This document shows positions 52,825 through 61,915 of a stretch of 64,000 bases of DNA, in pieces. The stretch's first letter is position 1. Each line of letters opens with the position of its first letter. The position numbers and the translations under genes are program-made. The DNA is from Blautia luti (GTDB taxonomy: Bacteria; Bacillota; Clostridia; Lachnospirales; Lachnospiraceae): the NCBI RefSeq assembly GCF_033096465.1, contig NZ_AP028156.1, positions 901,501-965,500 on the forward strand, given 5' to 3'. The notes under the pieces are model-generated. The model worked only from the letters and a program-made list of their open reading frames with translations. It was not told where the DNA came from and did not search any database.

Positions 52825-53565
52825 ATGATAAAACAACTGAAAAAGAATCAAAGAAAAATATGGAGATATTTTCTGCTTCTGATATTTCTGGCAGGTGCAT
52901 GCCGGGCTGCTTATGTTACAGGAATCAGATCTTCCCATGTAACTGTGAAGGAACTGGACAGTCTTCAGCTTGAAGACTGTACCAAACTGATGATCGTAGC
53001 TCACCCGGATGATGAAACGATCTGGGGAGGTGCCCACCTGACTGATAAGGGGTATTTCGTGGTCTGCCTGACAGATGGATATAATAAGACCAGGAGAAAT
53101 GAATTTCAGAATACCATAAAGGAGTCTGGAAACAAGGGACTGATCTTGCGTTATCCTGATAAGGTTCATGGAGAACGTTCCAACTGGGCCGGAGATAAAA
53201 AGGATATCATCAAAGATCTGGATACGATCCTTACTTATAAACACTGGAATATGGTAGTGACCCATAATCCGGAAGGAGAGTACGGACATATTCATCATGA
53301 GATGACCAGTCAGCTGGTGACGCAAGAATATTACCGGAATTACCAGAAGAATGATCTGTATTATTTTGGACAGTACTATAAAAAGAAAGTGCTCCCGGAG
53401 GTGGAATCTTCACTGAGAAAGGTATCGTCAGAGAATGAGGCGGTCAAAAGATCCCTGTTGGAGAATTATAAGTCCCAGCAAAAAGTGGTAGATATGTTTG
53501 CCCATATGATTCCATATGAGGAATGGATACAGTCAGGAGCGAACAGAGAACTAAGAGACGAATAA
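52825..53565 (+). CDS. PIG-L family (LmbE-like) deacetylase, membrane-anchored
   Basis: 246 residues. N-terminal signal anchor (IWRYFLLLIFLAGACRAAY) followed by a zinc-dependent de-N-acetylase domain with AHPDDETIWGGAH and HNPEGEYGHIHHEM as metal ligands. Predicted to remove an N-acetyl group from a sugar on the outer face of the membrane. It lies 21 bp after the ROK kinase and 14 bp before tcdA, likely one operon. Confidence 0.87.
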   Translation: MIKQLKKNQRKIWRYFLLLIFLAGACRAAYVTGIRSSHVTVKELDSLQLEDCTKLMIVAHPDDETIWGGAHLTDKGYFVVCLTDGYNKTRRNEFQNTIKESGNKGLILRYPDKVHGERSNWAGDKKDIIKDLDTILTYKHWNMVVTHNPEGEYGHIHHEMTSQLVTQEYYRNYQKNDLYYFGQYYKKKVLPEVESSLRKVSSENEAVKRSLLENYKSQQKVVDMFAHMIPYEEWIQSGANRELRDE

Positions 53566-53579
53566 CAGGAGAATAGAGA

Positions 53580-54344
53580 ATGCTGAATCAATTTTCAAGA
53601 ACAGAGCTTCTTTTGGGAAAAGAAGCGATGAACAAGCTGGAGAATTCCCGTGTGGCAGTTTTCGGGATCGGAGGGGTTGGAGGATATGTATGTGAAGCAC
53701 TGGCAAGAAGCGGTGTGTATTCTTTTGACCTGATCGATGATGACAAGGTGTGCCTGACGAATCTTAACAGACAGATCATTGCGACCAGAAAGACAGTAGG
53801 CCAGTATAAGACTGAGGTAATGAGAGACAGGATCCTGGAAATTAATCCGAAAGCAGATGTGAGAATCCATAAGTGTTTTTATCTTCCGGAGAATTCGGCT
53901 GATTTTGATTTCAATGAGTATGATTATGTGGTGGATGCAGTGGATACTGTGACTGCGAAGATTGAACTGATCATGCGTGCAAAGGAGTCAGGGACTCCGA
54001 TCATCAGCAGCATGGGTGCGGGGAATAAGCTGGATGCCAGTGCGTTTCGTGTGGCAGATATTTATAAGACAAAGGTGTGCCCGCTGGCGAAGGTTATGCG
54101 CAGGGAGTTGAAGAAGCGTGGCGTTAAGAAGCTGAAGGTTGTTTATTCTGAGGAAAAGCCGATCAGACCGGTTGAGGATATGGCGATCAGCTGTAGGTCG
54201 CATTGTATTTGTCCTCCGGGGGCGAAGCATAAGTGTACGGAGCGCAGGGATATTCCCGGAAGCGTGGCGTTTGTGCCGTCTGTGGTGGGATTGATCATTG
54301 CGGGAGAGGTTGTTAAGGACTTGACTGCGGAGTGCAGGAGATAA
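53580..54344 (+). CDS. tcdA: tRNA threonylcarbamoyladenosine dehydratase
   Basis: 254-residue E1-like adenylating enzyme that cyclises t6A37 of tRNA to ct6A. SRTELLLGKEAMNKL and VAVFGIGGVGGYVCEAL form the Rossmann nucleotide site, ATRKTVGQYKTEVM and VVDAVDTVTAKIEL follow, and SMGAGNKLDASAFRVADIYKT is characteristic. Complete. Its codon use becomes GC-richer near the end, as does the downstream gene. Confidence 0.92.
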   Translation: MLNQFSRTELLLGKEAMNKLENSRVAVFGIGGVGGYVCEALARSGVYSFDLIDDDKVCLTNLNRQIIATRKTVGQYKTEVMRDRILEINPKADVRIHKCFYLPENSADFDFNEYDYVVDAVDTVTAKIELIMRAKESGTPIISSMGAGNKLDASAFRVADIYKTKVCPLAKVMRRELKKRGVKKLKVVYSEEKPIRPVEDMAISCRSHCICPPGAKHKCTERRDIPGSVAFVPSVVGLIIAGEVVKDLTAECRR

Positions 54345-54426
54345 AAAATGTTTATGTGGATGTGTATTGTATCAGAGATGGTATGGTGCACATCTTTTTT
54401 ATAGGGGACGCGCAGAAAAATAATTC

Positions 54427-54450
54427 ATTTTGTGTGCACACAAAATTTTT
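54427..54450. terminator. Perfect 20-bp palindrome with T-tail
   Basis: The self-complementary block at 54427-54446 (ATTTTGTGTG then its complement) is followed by TTTT. It may be the tcdA terminator, although with no loop it must form a shorter 7-bp hairpin; it could also be an operator. Confidence 0.5.
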
Positions 54451-54479
54451 GCGGGGTGTTGAGGTGGGGTGGGAATGTG

Positions 54480-54508
54480 TTGACTATCATGGGGTTTCAA
54501 AGTATAAT
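54480..54508 (+). promoter_or_regulatory. Promoter of the rhodanese-TtcA gene
   Basis: TTGACT (54480-54485), 17-bp spacer, TATAAT (54503-54508). Predicted start about 54515, 77-nt leader. Confidence 0.8.
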
Positions 54509-54591
54509 GATGGCTGGTGAATTGGGCGGAAATATAGGGTGATTCATCAGATGTAGGCGATTGATTTTTAAGAGATAAAGGCAGGTTATAT

Positions 54592-55776
54592 ATGAATACA
54601 ATTAGTGTGGAAGAGTTGGAGAAGATTGATGCTTCTGAGATTACGATCGTGGATGTGCGGCCGGCGGATCAGTATAGTAGGGGATCTTTTCCTGGGGCGG
54701 TGAATATTCCGCTGGATGAGTTTGATGAGAAGATGGAGGCTGTTGATAAAGATAAAACAGTATATGTTCTCTGCCATACGGGGGACAGGAGCCGGGATTG
54801 TGTGGAGAAGCTGAGTGATGCAGGGTATGAGGCTGTGAATATTGAAGGTGGATATCGTGCCTATCTGAGACTTTCTCTGAGTCGTTTTATGGAGAATGAT
54901 GCTAAGGAGCAGAAGGAACTGAAGACGAAAGAGATTGAGCACAGTATTATCAAGACTTTCAGAAAGACGGTCTGGAGACCGTTTACCAAGGCTTTGAATG
55001 AGTATCAGCTGATCCAGGAGGGGGATAAGATTGCTGTCTGTATTTCAGGTGGTAAGGACTCTATGCTGATGGCGAAGCTGCTTCAGGAGCTGAAGCGTCA
55101 TGGAAAGATTCATTTTGAACTGGTGTTTTTGGTAATGAATCCGGGCTATAATGCGGATAACTGGAAGATTATTCAGGATAATGCAGAGCTTCTGGGAATT
55201 CCTCTTACGGTTTTTGAAAGTGATATTTTTGATACAGTGGCAGAAATTGAGAATAATCCCTGTTATCTTTGTGCGAGAATGAGACGTGGTTATCTGTATT
55301 CTCATGCCAAGGAGCTGGGATGTAATAAGATTGCGCTGGGACATCATTTTGATGATGTGATCGAGACGATCCTTATGGGTATGCTGTACAGTGGTAAGGT
55401 GGAGACTATGATGCCGAAGCTGCACAGTCAGAATTTTGAGGGGATGGAATTAATCCGCCCTATGTATCTGATCAAGGAATCTGCGATCAAGGCATGGAGA
55501 GATACCAATGGACTGCATTTCATTCAGTGTGCATGCCGTTTTACTGAGAACTGTGTAAGCTGTGGAGGCGGACGTGGTTCCAAGCGTGATGAGATGAAAG
55601 AGCTGGTTGCGCAGTTTAGAAATACAAGCAGTGTGATCGAGACGAATATCTTTAACAGTGTGCGGGATATTAATCTTCGTACTGTTATGGGATATCATAA
55701 AGATGGAGAATACTACAATTTCCTGGATGACTACGATCAGCGTGGAAATAAGGGCGCTGATAAGGAAAAAGAATGA
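54592..55776 (+). CDS. Rhodanese domain fused to TtcA-like PP-loop sulfurtransferase
   Basis: 394 residues. Residues 1-95 are a rhodanese with active Cys in VLCHTGDRS; residues about 120-390 are a TtcA/TilS-type ATPase with PP-loop ISGGKDSMLMAK and cysteine motifs CYLCARMRRG and CACRFTENCVSCGGGRG that can hold an iron-sulfur cluster. The fusion suggests that sulfur collected by the rhodanese is passed to tRNA thiolation. It lies directly before larB and larC, with only a small azlD relic between, so a sulfur-supply role in nickel-pincer synthesis is conceivable but weaker. Confidence 0.85.
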   Translation: MNTISVEELEKIDASEITIVDVRPADQYSRGSFPGAVNIPLDEFDEKMEAVDKDKTVYVLCHTGDRSRDCVEKLSDAGYEAVNIEGGYRAYLRLSLSRFMENDAKEQKELKTKEIEHSIIKTFRKTVWRPFTKALNEYQLIQEGDKIAVCISGGKDSMLMAKLLQELKRHGKIHFELVFLVMNPGYNADNWKIIQDNAELLGIPLTVFESDIFDTVAEIENNPCYLCARMRRGYLYSHAKELGCNKIALGHHFDDVIETILMGMLYSGKVETMMPKLHSQNFEGMELIRPMYLIKESAIKAWRDTNGLHFIQCACRFTENCVSCGGGRGSKRDEMKELVAQFRNTSSVIETNIFNSVRDINLRTVMGYHKDGEYYNFLDDYDQRGNKGADKEKE

Positions 55777-55785
55777 TAACAGCAA

Positions 55786-55872
55786 AATCTTCATTTGTGG
55801 AAGAGAAATACACTGCTCAGTATTATAGTGGGAACGGTTGTCTGTATGTTTCTGGTGCAGGTGGTGTTCTAA
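55786..55872 (+). pseudogene. C-terminal relic of an AzlD-like branched-chain amino acid exporter
   Basis: 29 codons ending TAA: NLHLWKRNTLLSIIVGTVVC then MFLVQVVF. This hydrophobic tail resembles the last helix of AzlD. The rest of azlCD is absent. Confidence 0.5.
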
Positions 55873-55884
55873 AAGGAGGAATCC

Positions 55885-56646
55885 ATGACCTTACAGGAGA
55901 TTCTTGAAAGTGTAAAAAGTGGTTCTGTATCTGTGGAAGAGGCAGAGAGAATCCTTAAGAAAGAAAGTTATGAAGAAATGGGGTATGCGAAGCTGGATAC
56001 AAGCCGTAAGGCAAGAACCGGTTTCGCAGAAGTAATCTACTGCAGTAATAAGGCAGATGAACATCTTCTGAATATTTTTGAAAGATTATACAGAGAAGAC
56101 GGTGAGGTATTCGGAACCAGAGCTTCCCAACATCAGTATGAACTGGTGAAGGAGAAGTTTCCGGAAGTGGAATATGATCCGATCTCACGCATCTTAAAGG
56201 TTGAAAAGAAAGATAAGAAGCGTATTGGTAAGATTGCGGTGTGTTCAGCAGGAACTGCAGATATTCCGGTTGCTGAGGAAGCTGCACAGACAGCGGAATA
56301 TTTTGGCACAAATGTTGAACGGATTTATGATGTGGGAGTCAGCGGAATGCATCGTTTATTCTCCAGACTGGAGACGATCCAGAGTGCGAACTGTGTAATT
56401 GCAGTTGCGGGAATGGAGGGAGCTCTTGCCAGTGTGATGGGCGGTCTGGTGAGCAGACCGGTGATCGCAGTACCGACATCTGTGGGTTATGGTGCAAGTA
56501 TGCATGGTCTTTCGGCACTTCTTACCATGATCAATTCCTGTGCGAATGGGATTGCTGTGGTGAATATTGATAACGGCTACGGTGCCGGCTATCTGGCAAC
56601 GCAGATCAACCGTCTGGCAGCAGGTACAGATGAGAAAGGAAATTGA
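55885..56646 (+). CDS. larB: Nickel-pincer cofactor biosynthesis protein LarB
   Basis: 253 residues. The N-terminal region (LQEILESVKSGSVSVEEAER, YAKLDTSRKARTGFAEVIYC) and PurE-like carboxylase domain (SAGTADIPVAEEAAQTAEYF, VAGMEGALASVMGGLV, VPTSVGYGASMHGLSALL) are diagnostic. LarB carboxylates and hydrolyses nicotinic acid adenine dinucleotide, the first step to the nickel-pincer nucleotide of lactate racemase and related enzymes. AAGGAGG precedes ATG 55885. LarE and LarA are not in the window. Confidence 0.95.
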   Translation: MTLQEILESVKSGSVSVEEAERILKKESYEEMGYAKLDTSRKARTGFAEVIYCSNKADEHLLNIFERLYREDGEVFGTRASQHQYELVKEKFPEVEYDPISRILKVEKKDKKRIGKIAVCSAGTADIPVAEEAAQTAEYFGTNVERIYDVGVSGMHRLFSRLETIQSANCVIAVAGMEGALASVMGGLVSRPVIAVPTSVGYGASMHGLSALLTMINSCANGIAVVNIDNGYGAGYLATQINRLAAGTDEKGN

Positions 56647-56648
56647 TT

Positions 56649-58001
56649 ATGGGAAAAACATTATATCTGGAATGTTATTCAGGGATAAGTGGTGATATGA
56701 CGGTTGCGGCTCTTCTTGATCTGGGAGCTGACCGCTCAGTGCTGGACAGGGTGCTGAAGAGTCTTAAGGTATCAGGATTTGAGACAAAGATCAGCAGAGT
56801 TGTGAAGTCCGGAATAGATGCATGTGATTTTGATGTTGTGCTGGATAAAGATCATGAAAATCATGACCATGATATGGAATATCTGCATGGACATCATCAT
56901 GAAGGCCATGAGAGCAATCACGCCCATGGCACAGGAACAGCGCAAGACCATCACCATCACGAACACCGTGGAATAAAAGAAATTACCTATATTATAGAGC
57001 ATAGTGCAATGACTGAGAATGCAAAGAAGATTGCATTGCGTATATTTGAAATTCTTGCAGAGGCAGAGAGTAAAGCACACAATGTGCCTGTGGATCAGGT
57101 GCATTTTCATGAGGTGGGAGCAGTGGACTCTATTGTGGATATTGTGTCTGTGGCAGTCTGTCTGGATAATCTGGATGTTACAGAGGTGATCGTTCCTGTT
57201 CTCTGCGAGGGACGTGGAACTGTCCGTTGTCAGCATGGCATCCTGCCAATCCCGGTTCCGGCAGTCGCAAATATAGTAAGTGCCAATCATTTATATCTGA
57301 AAATGACAGAGGTAGAAGGTGAACTTGTAACGCCTACAGGTGCGGCGATAGTGGCAGCAGTGAAAACAAAAGATAAACTTCCGGAAACATTTGAAATCCG
57401 GAAGATTGGAATCGGTGCAGGTAAACGCCAGTATGAGTGTCCGGGAATCCTAAGGGCAATGATTATCTCACAGAGCGCAGAAATAGATGAAGAAAAGGCT
57501 CAGACAGAAGAATTCAAAAACCCGGAAATCAGAAATAATCCGAAAGCTGAAAATCAGGAAACCAAAGATACGATTATCAAGATGGAGACAAACATTGATG
57601 ACTGCAGTGGAGAAGTTCTGGGATTTGTCATGGAGCGTCTAATGAAAGCCGGTGCCAGAGATGTGCATTATGTGCCTGTTTTTATGAAAAAGAACAGACC
57701 TGCATGGGTTCTGAATGTGATCTGTAAGGAAGAAGATATGGAAACGCTTCAGAATATTATTTTTGAAGAAACTACTACGATTGGAATTCGTTATAGCAGA
57801 ATGGAACGTACGATTCTTCCCAGAGAAACGAGAACCCTTCCGACTCCATGGGGAGAAGTTCTGGCAAAGGTATGCACTTTGAATGGAAAAGAGCAGATTT
57901 ACCCGGAATATGAGAGCGTTGCACAGTTGAGCAGAGAAAAAGAGATCCCATTTGCAGAAATTTACCGTTATATTGTTTTGGCAAATAAAGATAAAGAATA
58001 A
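56649..58001 (+). CDS. larC: Nickel insertion protein LarC
   Basis: 450 residues in one frame, combining what is split into larC1 and larC2 in Lactobacillus. YLECYSGISGDMTVAALLDLG starts the protein; VHFHEVGAVDSIVDIV and VELVTPTGAAI-like LVTPTGAAIVAAV are family motifs. Residues 69-106 contain 15 histidines (DKDHENHDHDMEYLHGHHHE and DHHHHEHRG), an unusually dense nickel-binding loop. ATG 56649 (AAAGGAA upstream) is preferred over TTG 56643. It inserts nickel into the pincer nucleotide using CTP. Confidence 0.94.
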   Translation: MGKTLYLECYSGISGDMTVAALLDLGADRSVLDRVLKSLKVSGFETKISRVVKSGIDACDFDVVLDKDHENHDHDMEYLHGHHHEGHESNHAHGTGTAQDHHHHEHRGIKEITYIIEHSAMTENAKKIALRIFEILAEAESKAHNVPVDQVHFHEVGAVDSIVDIVSVAVCLDNLDVTEVIVPVLCEGRGTVRCQHGILPIPVPAVANIVSANHLYLKMTEVEGELVTPTGAAIVAAVKTKDKLPETFEIRKIGIGAGKRQYECPGILRAMIISQSAEIDEEKAQTEEFKNPEIRNNPKAENQETKDTIIKMETNIDDCSGEVLGFVMERLMKAGARDVHYVPVFMKKNRPAWVLNVICKEEDMETLQNIIFEETTTIGIRYSRMERTILPRETRTLPTPWGEVLAKVCTLNGKEQIYPEYESVAQLSREKEIPFAEIYRYIVLANKDKE

Positions 58002-58013
58002 CAATGTAAAAGA

Positions 58014-58076
58014 AAACAGTCACATACTTGAGTGAATATCTCGACATTCATCAGATGTATGTGACTGTTTCTTTTT
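58014..58076. terminator. Bidirectional terminator between larC and GH31
   Basis: AAACAGTCACATAC (58014-58027) pairs perfectly with GTATGTGACTGTTT (58057-58070), with a shorter dyad in the loop; CTTTTTATT follows on plus, and the minus side reads TTTTCTTTTAC. Confidence 0.8.
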
Positions 58077-58168
58077 ATTATTTTTATGAGGTGACTTCTG
58101 GTTCAGTTCTATCTGCTGCCTGGTACTTTTTGCAATTCAGGCAGGGAAAGTTGTCTGATTCGGTTAAA

Positions 58169-60121
58169 TTACAGAGTACTTACACCGTCATCATCATAAC
58201 GGTCATATTCAGCCCCCTCATATCCGATCATGCGGATAGTAGCCGGATCAATGTCTTTTACTGTCTGTGCAACATCAGCAACCGGAATAGCTTTTCCCTT
58301 GCGGATGAACAATGGAACTTCATTCAGGGCAACTTCTACATAGTGATGTCCTTTTTCGAGGATTTTCTGAGAGATGGTTCCATCCGGCAGAAATTTTACG
58401 AACATCATTTCTTCTGGCAGATATACATAGCGGCCTTTTGCATTCTGTGTATAAACAGGTGCGATCATGATTTCGTTTCCGAGAAGAAGCTGATCTTCTA
58501 CCTGAGTTGCGAATGCATCCTCTGTGTAGTCAAATGCCAGCGGACGGAACATCATGTCATCGTTTAATGCAGCTTTCATGTATTCACTGTACAGATATGG
58601 AACAAGGCGATATCTGACACCGATCACATGACGGAAGTCTTCGATGTTTTCAAACTGGTAAGCTTCCTGTTCTCTGGTTCCCAGAGCGGAGTGGTTTCTC
58701 ATAAGAGGTGTGAATACACCCAGTGCCAGCCAGCGCAGTACCAGGTCACGTGTGGTATCTGCACCGAAACCGCCCAGATCTGCACCTGTGTAAAGGAAAC
58801 CGCACATATTCAGGGATGGAAGCATCTTTAAGTTCAGAAGGATGTGTGACCACCAGGATTTATTGTCTCCCATCCAGATTCCGCCGTATCTGTGCATTCC
58901 CACATAGGAGGAACGGGAGAACATCAGGAAACGTTTGCCAGGTGCGATTTTTTCAAATGCTTCACCTGCTGCACGGGTCATGTTATAGCCAAACAGGTTA
59001 TGTACCTTGTCGTGGCGGATCTTCTGACCGTTTACATTGTGATAGAAGCGTTTGTAATCTTCCGGATTATTTGCAAGTCCTTTTACCTTTGCGCCAAGAA
59101 CGAATCCAGATGTTTCTTCATTGTCCATGAAGTTGTCTTTGATGTATTCTTTTAATTCAGCAACGCCTTCCGGTGTGCAGAACATTGCAGGCTCGTTCAT
59201 GTCATTCCAGAAACCGTCGATTCCTTTGGAAATGAGACGTTCATATTTCTGTCCGAACCATGCTCTGGCATCTGCGTTCAGGACATCCGGGAAATGAGTC
59301 CAGCCCGGCCATACAGCGGAAACGAAATCACTGCCGTCTTCACGTTTGCAGAAGTAGTTCTTCTCAACGCCTTCTTCATAAACATCATAGCCAGCCTCTA
59401 CCTTGACACCTGCATCGATGATCGGGACAAGGTGGATGCCTTTTTCTTTCATTTCATTGACATAGGCTTCAAAGTCAGGGAAGTTTTCCTGATTGACTGT
59501 GAAATCTTTGTAGTCTTCCATGTAATCGATATCCATGTATACCATATCGATTGGAATATTGTTTTCGCGATATCCGTCAGCGGCTTTTCTGAAGTCGTCA
59601 GCAGTTGTATATCCCCAGCGGCTCTGACCGAAACCAAATGCGAATTTAGGCGGGATATAGCTTCTTCCGATGATTTTACGGAACTGTTTTACGATATCGT
59701 AAGGAGTTTCACCATCGATCACATACAGATAAAGGTCTGCATCCTCACAGGTGATCTTTAACTGGGAAGAGAGTGTGTAACCGATATCAAACTTCAGTTT
59801 TCCTGGATAATCAACGAAGAGACCGAAAGTCTGCTTTCCAGAGATTACGAGGAAGTTGTGTGCTCCGTAGAGGGAGATTTTATCTTCTGTATGGTTTGGC
59901 TGGTCGGAGCAGTTGCTTTCATAAACATATCCACGTTTGTTGATTCCGCGGTTTGATTCGCCCAGACCATAGACAACATCGTTGTCATCCATGTCATAAG
60001 TAAAAGAGAAGCCGTTCTCTGTGGAGATAGTTCCGTATGCAGGAGTTCCCTCAGAAGCCGGGATAGAAGTTACGATGGCATCGGTTTCAAATGGGGTTCC
60101 GTAAGTATATTTCTGAATCAT
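58169..60121 (-). CDS. GH31 alpha-glucosidase (isomaltase-like)
   Basis: 650 residues. I recognise strong similarity to the crystallised Ruminococcus obeum alpha-glucosidase: VYGLGESNRGINKRGY, SLYGAHNF, FGFGQSRWGYTT, nucleophile Asp in FWNDMNEPAMF and acid/base Asp in GGIWMGDNKSWW, plus YTGADLGGFGADTTRDLVLR. It releases glucose from alpha-1,6 and alpha-1,4 ends. No signal peptide, so cytoplasmic. The end is about 14 residues shorter than I recall for that enzyme. AAGGAGG precedes the start (60132-60138). Confidence 0.94.
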   Translation of the reverse strand: MIQKYTYGTPFETDAIVTSIPASEGTPAYGTISTENGFSFTYDMDDNDVVYGLGESNRGINKRGYVYESNCSDQPNHTEDKISLYGAHNFLVISGKQTFGLFVDYPGKLKFDIGYTLSSQLKITCEDADLYLYVIDGETPYDIVKQFRKIIGRSYIPPKFAFGFGQSRWGYTTADDFRKAADGYRENNIPIDMVYMDIDYMEDYKDFTVNQENFPDFEAYVNEMKEKGIHLVPIIDAGVKVEAGYDVYEEGVEKNYFCKREDGSDFVSAVWPGWTHFPDVLNADARAWFGQKYERLISKGIDGFWNDMNEPAMFCTPEGVAELKEYIKDNFMDNEETSGFVLGAKVKGLANNPEDYKRFYHNVNGQKIRHDKVHNLFGYNMTRAAGEAFEKIAPGKRFLMFSRSSYVGMHRYGGIWMGDNKSWWSHILLNLKMLPSLNMCGFLYTGADLGGFGADTTRDLVLRWLALGVFTPLMRNHSALGTREQEAYQFENIEDFRHVIGVRYRLVPYLYSEYMKAALNDDMMFRPLAFDYTEDAFATQVEDQLLLGNEIMIAPVYTQNAKGRYVYLPEEMMFVKFLPDGTISQKILEKGHHYVEVALNEVPLFIRKGKAIPVADVAQTVKDIDPATIRMIGYEGAEYDRYDDDGVSTL

Positions 60122-60465
60122 TTTGTCATATCCTCCTTAGGTTGAAAAATGTTAAATAAATAACTGAAACGATTAAGTACTATTGGAAAATACACATATG
60201 TTTTCCTTGATTTCATATTTACAATAATAGAGGTTTGGGTGAGGAAATGCTACTGAAATTATGACAAATTTATACGTTATTTTGACTTTTGATCAAACTG
60301 TGAAGCAGAGATACAGGTATGGCAGGCAGTAGAGCGGATGGTTTTAGTTGTTTGTTCCGATAATCTGTTATGCTTTAATGCTTTATCTTGATAGAATTTT
60401 TCCTGTACATACGGTGAAAAAAGTGCTAAACTGTTATTATTACACGAAAGAAAGGTTTATTTAAC
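60122..60465. other. Divergent regulatory gap between GH31 and the alanine symporter
   Basis: 344 bp without a gene. Holds the GH31 ribosome site (60132-60138) and, for the symporter, TGTACA (60404-60409), 17-bp spacer and TAAACT (60427-60432) as a plausible promoter. A CTGAAACGATTAAGT stretch near 60163 is only loosely catabolite-operator-like. No other structure seen. Confidence 0.5.
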
Positions 60466-61854
60466 ATGCTTCAGACAATTGAATCCATCAATAACGTCGT
60501 AAATAATTTTATCTGGGGTGTCCCGGCTATGATCTGTATTATCGGCGTAGGGCTTTACCTGAGCCTGCGGACCGGTTTTGTCCAGATCCGCAAATTCCCG
60601 TATGCGCTTAAAACCACACTGGGAAGAATTTTTAAGAAGAAGGAGGCCTCTGACGGTTCCATGACACCTTTCCAGGCAGTCTGTACTGCGTTGGCAGGTA
60701 CAGTAGGTACTGGAAATATCGCCGGTGTTGCCGGAGCTATCGCCATCGGCGGACCGGGAGCTGTATTCTGGATGTGGGTTTCCGCGCTCCTTGGAATGTG
60801 CACGAAATTTACAGAGGTTACCCTGGCAGTACATTTCCGTGAGAGAAACAGACATGGGGATTATGTAGGCGGACCTATGTATTATATTAAGAATGGTCTG
60901 GGAAAGAATTGGAGATTTCTTGCAGTTCTTTATTCTGCATTCGGTGTACTGACTGTATTTGGAACAGGTAATGCTACTCAGGTAAATACTATTACAACAG
61001 CAATTGATACAGCGCTTATAAACTTTAACGTAATTTCTGATTCTTCTACAGGCACACTGAATCTGATCCTTGGAATCGTGATCACTTTACTGGTAGGTAT
61101 GGTGCTTCTTGGCGGCATTAAGAGAATTGGAAGTGTTTCCGAGAAACTGGTTCCATTTATGGCACTGTTTTATATCGTGCTTGCAATCGGTGTTGTTATT
61201 TTAAATATCGGCAGAGTTCCGGCAGTATTCCATGATATTGTTTACGGAGCATTCAATCCGTCAGCAGTGACCGGCGGTGTGATCGGAAGCTTTTTCCTCA
61301 GTATGAAGAAAGGTGTTTCCCGTGGTATCTTCTCAAACGAAGCCGGACTTGGTACAGGTTCTATCGCTCATGCGTGTGCGGATACAAGCAAACCTGTAAA
61401 ACAGGGTATGTTTGGTATCTTCGAAGTATTTGCAGATACCATCGTGATCTGTACTCTGACAGCACTTGTCATCCTTGTAAGCGGTGTGCCGATAAATTAC
61501 GGTGCAGCAGCAGGAGCAGAGCTTACAATTTCCGGATTTACTTCTACATACGGAAGCTGGATATCCATCTTCACAGCAGTTGCGATGTGCTGTTTCGCAT
61601 TCTCAACTATTATCGGATGGGGACTTTACGGAGCACGATGCATTGAATTCTTATTCTCTGCCAAAGTTATCCGCCCGTTTATGATCGCGTATTCCTTAGT
61701 AGCGATCCTTGGTGCAACTGTAGACCTGGGACTCCTCTGGAGCATCGCCGAGACCTTCAACGGCCTCATGGCAATCCCGAACCTGATTGGTGTGTTCTTA
61801 CTTTCAGGAACCGCCATTACACTTACGAAAGAATATTTCGCACAGAAGAATTAA
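60466..61854 (+). CDS. Sodium:alanine symporter (AGCS family)
   Basis: 462 residues with about ten membrane helices. Family motifs GVGLYLSLRTGFVQIRKFP, ALAGTVGTGNIAGVAGAI, GGPMYYIKNGLG and GIFSNEAGLGTGSIAHA are present. Imports alanine or glycine with sodium. GAAAGG precedes ATG 60466. Ends with a terminator at 61859, so a single-gene unit. Confidence 0.95.
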   Translation: MLQTIESINNVVNNFIWGVPAMICIIGVGLYLSLRTGFVQIRKFPYALKTTLGRIFKKKEASDGSMTPFQAVCTALAGTVGTGNIAGVAGAIAIGGPGAVFWMWVSALLGMCTKFTEVTLAVHFRERNRHGDYVGGPMYYIKNGLGKNWRFLAVLYSAFGVLTVFGTGNATQVNTITTAIDTALINFNVISDSSTGTLNLILGIVITLLVGMVLLGGIKRIGSVSEKLVPFMALFYIVLAIGVVILNIGRVPAVFHDIVYGAFNPSAVTGGVIGSFFLSMKKGVSRGIFSNEAGLGTGSIAHACADTSKPVKQGMFGIFEVFADTIVICTLTALVILVSGVPINYGAAAGAELTISGFTSTYGSWISIFTAVAMCCFAFSTIIGWGLYGARCIEFLFSAKVIRPFMIAYSLVAILGATVDLGLLWSIAETFNGLMAIPNLIGVFLLSGTAITLTKEYFAQKN

Positions 61855-61858
61855 CATG

Positions 61859-61894
61859 AATAGCCCGGAGAGCAATTTTCCGGGCTATTGTTTT
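61859..61894 (+). terminator. Terminator after the symporter gene
   Basis: AATAGCCCGG (61859-61868) pairs with CCGGGCTATT (61880-61889), then GTTTT. It lies between the symporter stop and the trmO ribosome site. Confidence 0.85.
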
Positions 61895-61915
61895 CTGAAA
61901 AAGGAGAAGAAGTAT

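Noticed and set aside
54592..55776. LarE sulfur transferase
   Set aside because: The PP-loop is SGGKDSM and the cysteine motifs are TtcA-like, whereas LarE has an SGGVDS-type loop and no rhodanese domain.
55773..55907. A 44-codon ORF overlapping the end of the TtcA fusion gene
   Set aside because: No ribosome site, and the overlapping frame encodes a recognisable AzlD tail, so the ORF is chance.
58080..58177. Reverse-strand open stretch reading SDNFPCLNCKKYQAADRTEP
   Set aside because: No start codon and a stop just upstream in frame; could be the lost tail of GH31 or chance.
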